NCBI GenBank assembly: GCA_963855995.1
Contig: OY979716.1
Location: 19,587,040-19,651,039 of the forward strand
Direction of reading: 5' to 3'
DNA length: 64,000 nt
Origin: Muricea muricata
Lineage: Eukaryota; Cnidaria; Anthozoa; Malacalcyonacea; Plexauridae
The position numbers and the translations under genes were made by a program. The notes under the pieces are model-generated. The model worked only from the letters and a program-made list of their open reading frames with translations. It was not told the origin of the DNA and made no database searches. Shown piece after piece: positions 24,048-35,604 of this stretch. Numbering within the stretch: the stretch's first letter is position 1; every line of letters begins with the position of its first letter.

Positions 24048-27000
24048 ATGGCCCACCATGCAATGCTCCTTCATCATACGCCCCTGACCAAGATGCACCA
24101 GCGCCAAACGGCCTCCCTCCACCGTCGCGAGTCGGACAGTAGGAGGGAACGGGCAGACTCTCATAGCATACCAGAAAGAACAATTGGTAAGTGTCCTGTT
24201 GCTGTCGTGAAAATTGGAGGCGTGTCTGTACCATGTTTACTTGATTCAGGCTCTGAGGTCTCCACTATTACGGAAGAATTCTTCAATACTCATTTCAAAT
24301 GGAAGGGTCAGGAACTACTTTCTACCAGTGGATGGCTAAAACTAACAGCAGCAAATGGGTTGGAAATACCCTATCTTGGGTATTTCGAGCTTGACGTCAA
24401 AGCTTTTGGTTTAAACGTGCCCAGACGAGGAATACTGGTTGTAAAGGATTCTACCAATGATGCTATGAGAGCACGAAAGAGAGACGTACCAGGTCTTCTT
24501 GGAATGAATGTACTATGTGAAATCGGACAAGCGTTAGACAAGTTTAAGGGAGCGGAATTTTTTGGTAAAGTTGGTACTGTATGGTCACAGACAATCCAGG
24601 CTGCTAAACGTTGCGCAGATACGTCAGTGCGGGGTATTTTTCGAGTTGCAGGAAAGTGTGCAGTACGGATCCCAGCTAATTCTGTAGCAACAATACCTGC
24701 CTCTGGTTGGGGTAGTCAAGTGAAGTGTGAGATGGCCATGGTAGAACCAGTTGTAGGAGAGCACTTGTCGCACCTAGTGGTACTCAACACCCTCGTGAGA
24801 CCGTCATCCCCCTTCTGCGTGAGAGTTGAAAACCTGACCAACAGTGATTTGTGGATTCAGCCAAGGACAAGGATAGGTGTTCTCCATGCAGTCAGCAACA
24901 TCGAAAGTGGTCTGGAATTCAAGAGAGTGTCGGTCAATGAAGAAATGGTTACGATGTCCGATGAAGACAAAACACCTGTCGAGGAGGACATGGAAAACAT
25001 TGAGTGCCCTGACAGCGGAATTTCACCAGACCAGCAAGAAAAACTGGACGCACTGCTGCGCAAGCATGCTTCCGTATTTTCAAAGTCAGACGATGACATT
25101 GGTTACACTGAGGCTGTAAAACACAAAATTAGGACGGAAGATGACATCCCTGTTACGCAACCTTACAGAAGGATTCCCCCAAATCAATATCAAGAGGTTA
25201 AGGAACACATCCAAAAGCTACTTGACTGCTCAATTATTCGCGAGAGTCACAGCCCTTACGCTTCTCCTATTGTATTAGTGAGAAAAAAGAACGGCTCTCT
25301 CCGCCTGTGTGTTGATTATCGAAAGCTCAACCAAAGAACGCGAAAGGACTCATTCCCATTACCCCGGATAGACGAGTCACTTGATGCTCTTAATGGTCTT
25401 AATGGTGCACAGTGGTTCACAACATTAGACCTTGCAAGTGGTTTCAATCAGGTCGCAGTTGAGGAAGAGGACAAACTCAAGACTGCGTTTACAACTCCGT
25501 TTGGCCTTTTTGAATATAATCGAATGCCGTTTGGGCTCTGTGGTGCGCCAGCAACATTTCAGCGACTGATGCAAAGCTGTCTTCACGATCAAATCTACCA
25601 ATTGTTGTTAGTCTACCTTGATGACGTTATTGTTTTCCCGAAAACATTTGAAGAACACTTGGAGCGGCTAGACAAAGTTTTAACCAGACTAGCGCAACAT
25701 GGCTTGAAGATAAAGCGAGAGAAGTGCAGTTTTCTTCAAAAAGCAGTTTCGTATCTGGGATACGTGGTTTCTTCTAATGGCATTTCGACTGATCCTCACA
25801 AGATAACTGTGGTAGAAAATTGGCCAGTGCCTGGAACTGTGAAAGAACTTCGTTCGTTTCTCGGATTTGCTAGTTATTATCGTCGATTCGTAAAGGATTT
25901 CTCGAAGGTTGCTGACCCACTGCACGAATTAATGAACCGGTGTTTACACGAACTGAAACTGACAAAGCGTCTACTGGTATCTTTCCCGAAGCGTTGGAAC
26001 ACTGTTCATCAGAAAGCCTTCAATAAGCTTAAGTATTTGTTAACAACTGCGCCCGTACTGGGATATGCCGACTTCTCGCAACCATTTATACTCGAGACGG
26101 ATGCTAGCTACCAAGGACTTGGTGCAGTTCTCTCACAGGAACTCGAAGGAAAGAGACATGTCATTGCGTACGCAAGTAGGCGATTAAGACCAACCGAACG
26201 TAACATGGACAACTATAGCTCTATGAAATTAGAAATGTTGGCTTTGAAATGGGCCGTAACCGACAAATTTCGCAGCTATCTGTTGGGAAGCGAGTTCACC
26301 GTTTATACCGATAACAACCCCCTTAAATACCTTCAAACAGCAAAACTTGGAGCAGTGGAACAGCGATGGGCTTCGCAGCTCGCATCTTTCAAGTTTGACA
26401 TTGTTTATCGCTCGGGAAAATCGAACGTTAATGCCGACGCATTATCGCGCCTCCCTCGTCACGGTTGCCCGTACACCTCTTCATCGGTATCGGAAGTAAT
26501 AGATAACCTGGCTCATTCTTGCAATACCACCACCTTCCCCTCCTACCTAGCCGCTGACACTTCGGAACAAAGTGCGGATATAATCGTTGAAGATCCTCGA
26601 CAACCGTGTTCGCCGAACCATACCATCAACTCCACCGAACCTAAAGTGCCCGAGACAGGAACAAAGTCATTTCCAAGCTACTCCAAGTCCGAATTAATGC
26701 AGATGCAACAAAGTGATCCAACCATAAGTTCGTTCCTAAAATTCTGGAGAGTTGGAAGGAGACCTAACGCAAAAGAAAAGAAAGATCTCACTGTGGGTAC
26801 CCGTGTTTTATTACACCAATGGAAACGGTTAGAACTGAAGGACGGAGTATTGTATCGAACGATTATCGACCCACAAGAGCAAGAAGTTCGGCAGTTAGTG
26901 CTGCCCGAGATCCTAAAAGAGAGAGTGATTCGCAGTCTTCACAACGACATGGGGCACCAGGGCTTCGAGAGAACTATACTTCTGGCTAGGTCCAGATGCT

Positions 27001-28403
27001 ATTGGCCAGGAATGTACGCAGAGGTTGAAAAATGGATCAAGTCATGCGAACGATGTGTGCTGTCCAAGATGCCACAACCACGAATCCGAACGTCTATGGG
27101 ACACCTTTTAACGGAGCAACCCCTGTCAGTCCTCGCCATTGACTTCACGTTGTTGGAACGTTCGAGTGATGGAAAGGAAAACGTTCTAGTAATGACAGAT
27201 GTTTTTACCAAGTTTTCGCTAGCAGTGGCCACGAAAGATCAAAAAGCATCCACAGTTGCCAGGGTGTTGGTCAAAGAATGGTTTCAAAAGTACGGTGCAC
27301 CTGAAAGGATCCATTCGGACCAGGGCAGGAATTTCGAGAGCGCAATTATTCAGGAACTTTGTCAGATTTATGGCGTAAAGAAGAGCTGTACAACACCTTA
27401 CCACCCACAAGGTAATGCACAATGTGAAAGATTTAACCGTACACTTCATGATTTGCTGAAGAGTTTGCCTCCTCAAAAGAAACGTCGATGGACCGAATAC
27501 CTCCCAGAGTTACTATACGCCTACAACTGTACCCCGCATGGTACAACCGGTTATAGCCCATATCACCTTCTTTTTGGACGACCACCAAGGCTACCAGTCG
27601 ATTTACTCCTAGCGCAAGAAGAAGACGAACTACAGAAACAGTCTGTGAATGAGTGGCTGAATAAACATCAAACCCGCCTACGGTACCCTTCGGAAAAAGC
27701 AGGGGAGCACATACGCACCTCAGCAGAGAAGAGAAAGCGAAGGAACGACTTGAAAGTTTTTGCGCCGGATATCAAAATTGGGGAGCTAGTTTACCTGCGG
27801 AAAAGAGTTTTGGGACGAAATAAGATCCAGGACGCTTGGGAACCAACCATGTTTACCGTGACTGAAGTACCCATCGAGGATGGCGGACCATATACTGTCA
27901 TACCCTACAGCGGGCAAGGTGGTGCGAAGAAGGTGAGTCGCACTGAGCTTCAACCATGCCCCATGAAGACTGATCTTTCTCAGCCGACACGAGCAATGGC
28001 GTCTGACCACGTTCCCAGCCAAACCATTCATGAAGATACATCCTCTACTGACACTGAATCGGAGTTTATGTTACTTCTCAATACCCCATCACCAACCAGA
28101 AAACATCGAACACCCACCTCAAGAGATGAGCTAAGTCGAGTGACACCCGAGATTGGTCAATTGCAGCGACAGCATCGGAACGATCAAACTGCTTCGAAAG
28201 GATCGAATGAAGACCTAGGTCAGAAAGCAAGTACCCTCCGAAGGTCAAAACGCATAGCAGAGAAGAGACGGAACACATACCATGCCAAGTTAAAACCAGC
28301 GTTTAACCAGCTGACGGTATCGTTTCAAGATTTTAATGTTTATGTTTTGGTTGTTTGTTCACTTTTAGCTGGCATCTCTCTATTTTCAGTACTTTATCGT
28401 TGA
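24048..28403 (+). CDS. pol: Pol polyprotein: protease, RT, RNase H, integrase
   Basis: A 1451-codon open frame, +1 relative to gag. The order of domains is that of Ty3/Gypsy. The protease has DSG at residues 66-68, and the RT has YLDD at 523-526 and the MPFGLCGAPATFQRLM segment before it. RNase H opens with TDAS at about 684-687 and contains YTDNNPL, and the integrase carries an HHCC finger (His 965 and 970, Cys 1000 and 1003) with catalytic Asp 1032, Asp 1091 and Glu 1127 (DD35E spacing). The last 30 residues are strongly hydrophobic, which is unusual for pol. All catalytic residues checked are intact. The first ATG may not be the true start, since pol normally follows gag by frameshifting or as a fusion. 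Confidence 0.93.
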   Translation: MAHHAMLLHHTPLTKMHQRQTASLHRRESDSRRERADSHSIPERTIGKCPVAVVKIGGVSVPCLLDSGSEVSTITEEFFNTHFKWKGQELLSTSGWLKLTAANGLEIPYLGYFELDVKAFGLNVPRRGILVVKDSTNDAMRARKRDVPGLLGMNVLCEIGQALDKFKGAEFFGKVGTVWSQTIQAAKRCADTSVRGIFRVAGKCAVRIPANSVATIPASGWGSQVKCEMAMVEPVVGEHLSHLVVLNTLVRPSSPFCVRVENLTNSDLWIQPRTRIGVLHAVSNIESGLEFKRVSVNEEMVTMSDEDKTPVEEDMENIECPDSGISPDQQEKLDALLRKHASVFSKSDDDIGYTEAVKHKIRTEDDIPVTQPYRRIPPNQYQEVKEHIQKLLDCSIIRESHSPYASPIVLVRKKNGSLRLCVDYRKLNQRTRKDSFPLPRIDESLDALNGLNGAQWFTTLDLASGFNQVAVEEEDKLKTAFTTPFGLFEYNRMPFGLCGAPATFQRLMQSCLHDQIYQLLLVYLDDVIVFPKTFEEHLERLDKVLTRLAQHGLKIKREKCSFLQKAVSYLGYVVSSNGISTDPHKITVVENWPVPGTVKELRSFLGFASYYRRFVKDFSKVADPLHELMNRCLHELKLTKRLLVSFPKRWNTVHQKAFNKLKYLLTTAPVLGYADFSQPFILETDASYQGLGAVLSQELEGKRHVIAYASRRLRPTERNMDNYSSMKLEMLALKWAVTDKFRSYLLGSEFTVYTDNNPLKYLQTAKLGAVEQRWASQLASFKFDIVYRSGKSNVNADALSRLPRHGCPYTSSSVSEVIDNLAHSCNTTTFPSYLAADTSEQSADIIVEDPRQPCSPNHTINSTEPKVPETGTKSFPSYSKSELMQMQQSDPTISSFLKFWRVGRRPNAKEKKDLTVGTRVLLHQWKRLELKDGVLYRTIIDPQEQEVRQLVLPEILKERVIRSLHNDMGHQGFERTILLARSRCYWPGMYAEVEKWIKSCERCVLSKMPQPRIRTSMGHLLTEQPLSVLAIDFTLLERSSDGKENVLVMTDVFTKFSLAVATKDQKASTVARVLVKEWFQKYGAPERIHSDQGRNFESAIIQELCQIYGVKKSCTTPYHPQGNAQCERFNRTLHDLLKSLPPQKKRRWTEYLPELLYAYNCTPHGTTGYSPYHLLFGRPPRLPVDLLLAQEEDELQKQSVNEWLNKHQTRLRYPSEKAGEHIRTSAEKRKRRNDLKVFAPDIKIGELVYLRKRVLGRNKIQDAWEPTMFTVTEVPIEDGGPYTVIPYSGQGGAKKVSRTELQPCPMKTDLSQPTRAMASDHVPSQTIHEDTSSTDTESEFMLLLNTPSPTRKHRTPTSRDELSRVTPEIGQLQRQHRNDQTASKGSNEDLGQKASTLRRSKRIAEKRRNTYHAKLKPAFNQLTVSFQDFNVYVLVVCSLLAGISLFSVLYR

Positions 28404-28427
28404 TATGTTGAGGACGACACTCGTATA

Positions 28428-28438
28428 GCAGAGGAGAG
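28428..28438 (+). other. Polypurine tract
   Basis: GCAGAGGAGAG directly precedes the 3' LTR and is the expected plus-strand primer. Confidence 0.75.
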
Positions 28439-28787
28439 TGTGGCCAGGCTGAGCGAACAGTAGAGAGACACCTTAATTGATATTGTCGTTAAACTTCCCG
28501 TTGATTACGTAGAAACACACCATGCTGTAGAAACAGTGCAAAAATATACAAATACATTTATTCGAACACAAAGAACGCATTTGTTGCGAAAGAAATTGTT
28601 GATAAAGGTAACGAAAAGCGAGGAATTAACATTCTTGAGACGTTGTTCAGTAAGTAAACACGGAATTGCTGTTTTAGTCATGATAAGGTATAAAAATATA
28701 CGAATGAGTATACAGTGTTTATAACAGTCACAGAATATTGTTGTGTTAAGTAGTTGGTGCATGTTGTTCTTCAAAATTATGCACGAT
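28439..28787 (+). repeat. 3' LTR of the Gypsy element, truncated at its 3' side
   Basis: It matches positions 22283-22630 of the 5' LTR with about nine substitutions and one inserted base. The remaining part of the LTR is absent and PLE sequence follows. Confidence 0.92.
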
Positions 28788-29654
28788 ATATCCCAACTGT
28801 ACAATGACGCTTTAAGACAAAGCAACTTCGACGAAACTCTAACCTACGAGCAATTTACAAGCAACGAAAACAGCGACAGCAACAAGACGCAAAGACGAAA
28901 CAGACAACGCAGCACTATATGGTACAATCCCCCTTACAGCAAGAACGTAAAAACAAATATAGGACAACGATTCCTCCAACTGATTGACCAACACTTCCCC
29001 CCTTCTAACAAACTACACAAAATCTTTAACCGACACAACGTGCGAATTAGTTACAGTTGCCTAGACAACATGAGCTCGTTCATAAACAGACACAACAGGA
29101 AAATACTAAATAAACACACGAGACAAACGAACGTAAGCAACACAAAGAACACGTGACAGTGCAACTGCAGACAACCCAACAAATGCCCGGCCGAAGGTAA
29201 ATGCCTCACAAAAAGCGTGGTATATCAAGCCGAAGTTACAGCAGATAACAAGCCCGTAAAGTACATTGGAGTCACCGCCGATGACTTCAAAACAAGATTT
29301 AGAAACCACGCCAAATCACTCGCTAACAAGAAGTACTCAAAGGAAACGGAGCTATTAAAGCATGTATGGGAACTGAAGGCAGCGAAAAAGCCATTCACTA
29401 TCAAATGGTCGTTAAGAAGGTTCCTGCCTACAAAGCTGGTTCCAGAAGATGTAACTTATGCCTTGAGGAAAAACTGACCATCATGAAGAACAAAGATAAT
29501 GCCTTACTTAACAAACGAACCGAACTATTTACCAAGTGTAGACATGAAACGCGATACCTAGTATCAAACTGTAAATAGAGAGTAGCTTCACCAGATCTGT
29601 CAGTTGCCTGACGATCGCTTTATAGCGTGAAACTCGGAGTAGCACAGCAGGTCT
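28788..29654 (+). mobile_element. PLE fragment C: RT end and GIY-YIG endonuclease
   Basis: The frame begins in the RT C-terminal region (QLYNDALRQSNFDETLTYE, then STIWYNPPYSKNVKTNIGQR and NRHNVRISYSCLDNM). After a TGA near 29,156 it continues with a cysteine-rich lead (CNCRQPNKCPAEGKC) and the endonuclease core VVYQAEVTADNKPVKYIGVT followed by FKTRFRNHAKSL. A frameshift near 29,420 separates the last part, SRRCNLCLEEKLTIMKNKDN. This cysteine pattern marks a different PLE lineage from copies A and B. The 5' end is truncated in the Gypsy 3' LTR. The coding end at 29578 is followed by the ribozyme-like motif and (TA)n. Confidence 0.88.
29593..29654 (+). ncRNA. Hammerhead-ribozyme-like motif at the 3' end of PLE fragment C
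   Basis: Stem I has an outer helix AGATCTG (29593-29599) with CAGGTCT (29648-29654, one G-T wobble) and an inner helix TGC/GCA. The core is CTGACGA (29608-29614). Stem II is CGC-(TTTATA)-GCG, followed by GAAA (29629-29632). Stem III is ACT-(CGG)-AGT, and the predicted cleavage nucleotide is A29641. The two bases next to the core in stem II are a T-T mismatch. The fold fits type I hammerheads, which are known from PLEs. Confidence 0.6.
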
Positions 29655-29663
29655 ACGAAATAA

Positions 29664-29668
<5 letters not shown>

Positions 29669-29752
<84 letters not shown>
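29669..29752. repeat. (TA)n microsatellite
   Basis: TA repeat starting 14 bases beyond the ribozyme-like motif of PLE fragment C, followed by ATTTATTT-type A/T-rich simple sequence to 29,850. Confidence 0.95.
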
Positions 29753-29759
<7 letters not shown>

Positions 29760-29881
29760 TATTTGTTTATTATTTTATTCATTAATTCTATTTATCTATA
29801 TCCAGAGCATAATTTATTTATTTATTTTATTTATTTATTTATTTTAGATGCCTAGCGGAATTTGCGAAGTCATACAAATAA

Positions 29882-30090
<209 letters not shown>

Positions 30091-30109
30091 AGGTTATCAT
30101 ATGAGAGGC

Positions 30110-30224
30110 GAGGTGATATCAGTTTTATCGCTCGAGAGACGATATCATATTTTGTCACGTGTGAGCGCAGCGAACGAGGGACAAAATATGATATCGTAAC
30201 AAGAGCCATAAAACTGATATTACC
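30110..30224. repeat. Palindromic sequence adjoining (TA)n
   Basis: The left arm (GGTGATATCAGTTTTAT, then ACGATATCATATTTTGTC) and the right arm (GACAAAATATGATATCGT, then ATAAAACTGATATTACC) are inverted copies around a centre near 30167. It stands between two (TA)n tracts, with further GATATCG words at 30510-30560. Confidence 0.85.
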
Positions 30225-30603
30225 GAGTCTCGAATGTGATAAACTATTTATCACATACTTGTGCCTTTATCTAGAGCAAAAACCAGATTATATTTTCAAA
30301 TTATTTATACTTCGAGTACATTTCAAAATGAATTCAAAATTATTGTTTAAAATACGCTAAACAGGTAGAAATTACAAAAACAAACCAAAAATAACTTATC
30401 TTTTAATAGCTGCAAATTTCTTTGTGTTATTTTCCTTGTATTATTTTATATTTTTATTGTTATCTCTCTATCGATCCTTCAGTCGGACGGCATCTTTGTT
30501 TTGAGCGAGACAAAAAACGATATCGCGGGACAAAAAACGATATCACGGGACATATCGTTTTTATGTCACCGTGTTATCGCCCAGATAAAGGCACAAGTAT
30601 GTG

Positions 30604-30713
<110 letters not shown>

Positions 30714-30800
30714 TCAAAGCAGTATTCAGTCTGGCTAGAGAGCTCAATACAATGTAGAGCATAAATATATATTAAAAAGTAAAATCTATGTACAGTTAAA

Positions 30801-30848
30801 ATCGGTAACTCCGAGTTTCACGCTCAAAGGCGATCTTCAGACTGATTA
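30801..30848 (-). ncRNA. Hammerhead-ribozyme-like motif, PLE D minus-strand arm
   Basis: This is the inverted copy of the motif at 31359-31406, with the same core and stems. Confidence 0.55.
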
Positions 30849-31358
30849 AAAAGTTCGTTAATCGGGCTTATAGTTGCATGCATAAAATTTGTTTTCATGC
30901 CTACATTTTGAGATTAGTTCTGATCTTTTGTTCAATAGCTTCCTTTTGTCTGCGTTAACAATACATAACTTCTCTGCTCGGCATAAATTACAATCTCTTG
31001 AGCCAGCCACATATGCTTTTGCCCGCTTCAATATTGACCACTTTATGTCATAATTGGTATTAGTTCTTTTCAGCTCCCAAATGTATTTTAATGTATGAAA
31101 ACTCCACGTCCTTGTCTAAATACATTTGGGAGCTGAAAAGAACTAACACCAATTATGACATAAAGTGGTCAATATTGAAGCGGGCAAAAGCATATGTGGC
31201 TGGCTCAAGAGATTGTAATTTATGCCGAGCAGAGAAGTTATGTATTGTTAACGCAGACAAAAGGAAGCTATTGAACAAAAGATCAGAACTAATCTCAAAA
31301 TGTAGGCATGAAAACAAATTTTATGCATGCAACTATAAGCCCGATTAACGAACTTTTT

Positions 31359-31406
31359 AATCAGTCTGAAGATCGCCTTTGAGCGTGAAACTCGGAGTTA
31401 CCGATT
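31359..31406 (+). ncRNA. Hammerhead-ribozyme-like motif, PLE D plus-strand arm
   Basis: Stem I pairs AATCAGT (31359-31365) with ACCGATT (31400-31406), one A-C mismatch. The core is CTGAAGA, stem II is CGC-(CTTTGA)-GCG with a T-T mismatch next to the core, and GAAA follows. Stem III is ACT-(CGG)-AGT and the cleavage nucleotide would be T31399. Confidence 0.55.
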
Positions 31407-31930
31407 TTAACTGTACATAGATTTTACTTTTTAATATATATATATATATTGGCGGGTTTTTTCGGAAACGGCTAGCGACCACGTGACCTTGGGCTGCCGT
31501 CACGTTTGGCGTGTTTTGTTGAAGTTTTCAACGTGGGGAGCATTGTCCACAGGTAAACCTTTTACCTCAAGCTTTTAAGGAAGAATTGTTTCATAACCAA
31601 ATGTTTAGGGGCTATATTACGGTCATTCAATATTTTAGCTTTGGCTTCTAAGCTTTTTTTGGTTTGTGAAGACAATAAAAAATATATATACATTTTTACG
31701 GTTTTATGTTTTTGTAGAAACATGGCGGCCTGTTTTGTGTTTTTTAAACAGGATATTTCTATTCATTTTGCGTTAAATTTTTCCAATTTCTGTCCGGTTT
31801 TGACATTAAATAGGTTCAAGATTTGTGTTAGTTAGTTGTTTAGTTTATAGGAGGCTATATGGTTATCGAAAATTTGCTGTGAAAATCTCATTGAAAATGT
31901 ATGCCTCTGTTTTTACAGAATCTGTTATTA

Positions 31931-32405
31931 TGGCACCGTTCAGGTGGCCTGAAACTCGCCATGACGTTGCTTTCGCCAGGATGTAATTCTGTAAAACCTA
32001 GTGATTGGGAAAACATTGCAGCAAGACTTAGTGAACTATTTTTTTCCGAGTCAACAAAAGTTGAACTGAAAGGAAGGGGGCGCAGAGAAAGGGTTGATCG
32101 CCTAATTGAAAAATTTAAAGCTGAAGATGCGAAAGCTCTGGAGAGGTAAAAGTTAGCTCTTTTTTTAAATAGTTGGAGAATTTCAATCCTTTTTTGTTTG
32201 TTTGAGGTTAGTTTTCGAAGAAATATAAAAACTTGTTCGTTGCATGATATTTATAGATCAGGGACAGAAGAGGAGTATGATGAACTTAGTCAGCTTCTAG
32301 CAGATACAGTTATTCTACGCAGGGATCTTGCAGAATTAAAAATCAAAGAGAAGGAAATAAGGAAAGGAGAAGAAATGAAAATGGCTGCAATGGAAGGGAT
32401 GGCAA
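31931..32405 (+). pseudogene. Small Myb/SANT- or MADF-like gene, two exons, frameshifted
   Basis: Exon 1 starts MAPFRWPETRHDVAFAR at 31931. After a one-base loss near 31,982 it continues as PSDWENIAARLSELFFSEST, then GRGRRERVDRLIEKFKAEDA, and ends at a GTAAAAG donor after 32145. Exon 2 (from 32257, acceptor TTTATAG) reads RSGTEEEYDELSQLLADTVI, then a charged helix LAELKIKEKEIRKGEEMKM, up to a GTGAGTG donor after 32405. The join keeps the frame. The tryptophan-spaced N-terminus and basic RERxDRLIEKF helix resemble Myb/SANT-like DNA-binding domains of multi-copy cnidarian genes. It lies on the strand opposite to the host gene, inside its large intron. Confidence 0.55.
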
Positions 32406-32662
32406 GTGAGTGAAATATTGTTTTAATTTTTCTAAATTTAAATTAATTGTTAAATTTCAAGGTCACTCTTGTTTTTGGATTTGTTCTATTCTGTAGTTTA
32501 TCCCAAAAGTAGGCAGTCATGTTTGTACATCTTACTGCAATTTGGAATGCAACAGTTCTTTAGCATTGCAAGTTGCAGCAAAAAAGTGACACGTGACATC
32601 CCTTCTTTGCTACTTGCATTGTAATATAAATACCAATTTTGGTATTGTTTACATATATGGTA

Positions 32663-33572
<910 letters not shown>

Positions 33573-33662
33573 TTAAAGCGTTTCCTATTCCTTCACGTAT
33601 TTCAAGCTCTGACCAGCAAGGACATTGAGCACTCTATCTCAATCTGAAGAGAAACTGGCTTT

Positions 33663-33666
<4 letters not shown>

Positions 33667-33755
<89 letters not shown>
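33667..33755. repeat. (TA)n microsatellite
   Basis: TA repeat of about 89 bases downstream of PLE fragment E. Confidence 0.95.
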
Positions 33756-33757
<2 letters not shown>

Positions 33758-33761
33758 CATA

Positions 33762-33900
33762 TATTTATCAGTTATAGACCCGAAGCGAGGGTGATTCGGC
33801 AATATATTAACCCGAAGCCCGAGGGAAATATCGTCACTGAGTCACTGAGGGTTAATATTTTGCCGAATCACCCAAGCGGAGGGTCTATAAATGATATATT
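33762..33900. repeat. Imperfect palindrome next to (TA)n
   Basis: The left part (TTATAGACCCGAAGCGAGG, then GTGATTCGGCAATATATTAA) is inverted on the right (TTAATATTTTGCCGAATCAC, then GGAGGGTCTATAA). Confidence 0.8.
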
Positions 33901-34210
33901 ATATCGAAAATATAACTGTTCAAGTCCAGGACAACTTGTCAACATACCTTCGAGAATACGAGATTTCGTTTTTCACTCAAATAAACAATTTTTCCAAAGT
34001 TCTTTGCCAAATGGCATCAAGTAAATAGTGCTGAGTAATTTTGCCGTCTTTTGAACATCCTGTTTTGTAAAATTTGCAGTGAAACCACTTAAAAAACACC
34101 GTAGAATATCCATACACTCTTGTGTGCTCCCGCCATTTTTCATTGTTTTAATCGGCGCGTGTAGCTCTCGCGGGATGTCGCGTGAGATTCAAAAGTCCAA
34201 TCTCCCGGGA

Positions 34211-34246
34211 TATTCGGCCGAATCTCCCGGGAGATTCGGCCGAATA
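34211..34246. repeat. Perfect 36-bp palindrome
   Basis: The two halves are TATTCGGCCGAATCTCCC and GGGAGATTCGGCCGAATA, exact reverse complements with no spacer. GC-rich words within AT-rich DNA. Confidence 0.95.
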
Positions 34247-34449
34247 CCATGCCTCGCCGAAAAAACCTAGGTCAGAATTTCCTATAGCATGGTATTCGCT
34301 GAAAAATACTATGGACACGTGCTACTAATAGAACATTCTGATTGGACGAGCTAAGAATGAGGTATAATATATGTGTATATATTATTATATATTTTTGTTT
34401 GCGAAATACAAAATGTGTAATCGTGCAAAATACCTCAAAAACTTATCAA

Positions 34450-35188
34450 TATTGGATAAAAGGACTTAACTAGCAGTTAATGTTATTGTTTCGTCAGCTT
34501 TCATATTTGTTTAATTTAAACAAGCCTCCCCATCTCCTCGTCGCGCAGACATGAATATTTTATTTTGTCGTTGCGGATCAGGTGCGTGTATCTACCACAG
34601 TTTGTTGACGATTTAAAAAAAATCGCGACAAAAAATCACCCGTGTAACTGCGGCTTTATATATCCGCCCTTCCCGATTAAGAAGTGATTGGCAATACCCG
34701 TTAAGATGTATGCTAAACGGGTGCAACACGACAGAAGCTAAAAATTTGCGATGACTTGCATTCTTGTTTGATCAGAGCATTCAGGGCATGTCCATTACGC
34801 CTTATTCAAGGTTTAAGAGCATGAAAAAAGTTGTATTAGTTAAAAGGAAAGAACGTGGGAAAAACGAACGTGCTCGTAGAGAATGAAGCAAGGTGTCTTG
34901 CTCTTGCGAAATGTCTACAGCCCTATTCACCCGAGCGATTTTCCTATGATTTACGGCACAATTTTCTCGTGTTGAAAGATGTAAAAAGTAATCCACTCAT
35001 TTACATCCTCCAAAAGGAGAATATTGCATTTAAAATTGCAGTCAAAATCGGCCGTGTAAACGGGCCGTTAAGCAATGGTATGTACGTAAATTGTGTTGTT
35101 TCGCGTTTTGCCAATGGCAGTAGATTTTTTGGGATGTTTTAATCATATGCTCGTTGAAAACATTTGAAAAACTGTTCTTTAGCCTCAC
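34450..35188. other. No gene seen
   Basis: Intron DNA just downstream of exon 2. A partial copy of the hairpin family at 20.7 kb ends at about 34445. No convincing coding signal follows. Confidence 0.4.
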
Positions 35189-35437
35189 CTGGTTGTCCTC
35201 CACGCACAGAACGACGCCGATATCCTCTGTATAAGTTGATTCTCACGCGTCCTATTCTTACGCTCACCCACAGAACACAACTAGCCCGACGATTGCAGCG
35301 TTGGTTCTTTGTAAGCACAGTAAAAACCCCTTTCACATCCTTGGCAAATACATATCTGCAAATTCCCATGAAGTTATAACGCCTACCATCAAATGTGGAG
35401 TAGTGAGGATCACCAGTAGCCGAGCACGTTCGTGACT
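35189..35437 (-). CDS. Exon 2: first half of a von Willebrand factor type D (VWD) domain
   Basis: This 249-base exon is phase 1 at both ends, with an acceptor ending TTTTAAG and donor GTGAGG. The translation starts with the classic VWD opening: Cys, then ATGDPHYSTFDGRRYNFMG, then CRYVFAKD, and continues with VFTVLTKNQRC and a VSVRIGR-type beta strand. VWD domains build multimeric mucins, von Willebrand factor and many cnidarian matrix proteins, and act outside the cell. The exon ends shortly after INLYRG, before the second half of the domain. That half is 24.9 kb away at 10306, in matching phase. The loop between the halves looks a few residues short compared with typical VWD domains, so a very small exon may lie in the long intron. 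Confidence 0.88.
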
Positions 35438-35604
35438 CTTAAAACAGTGCAAAACACATTTAAAAACCATTGACATATGTTACAATACAGACCGATTGTC
35501 TGATATTTAGTACGGGCCGAGCGACTTGTGTCCGTGCATAGAAGACCGAGGTCTGATATTTTTCGAGTGTATAGAACAAACGAACGAGGTTAATATGGGA
35601 TTTA

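Larger units (their letters stand above)
22283..28787 (+). mobile_element. Ty3/Gypsy LTR retrotransposon, 3' LTR truncated
   Basis: A 5' LTR, primer-binding site, gag, pol, polypurine tract and the first 349 bases of a 3' LTR are present in order. Over the shared 348 bases the two LTRs differ by about nine substitutions and one indel, so the insertion is fairly young compared with the other elements here. The 3' LTR stops abruptly at 28787, where PLE fragment C begins, so a PLE event removed or replaced its last 230 or so bases. Pol is open over 1451 codons, but gag has a frameshift and extra stops. Target duplications cannot be checked because the right end is lost. Confidence 0.95.
30764..31443. 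mobile_element. Inverted pair of PLE 3' ends (fragment D)
   Basis: Two arms of about 326 bp (30764-31089 and 31118-31443) are nearly perfect inverted copies around a 28-base spacer. The plus-strand arm encodes KYIWELKRTNTNYDIKWSIL, then AGSRDCNLCRAEKLCIVNAD and a C-terminus ending NYKPD, which is the tail of a GIY-YIG PLE related to fragments C and E. Both copies are truncated at the same codon, and each carries the ribozyme-like motif after its stop. The right end runs into a short (TA)n. Confidence 0.9.
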
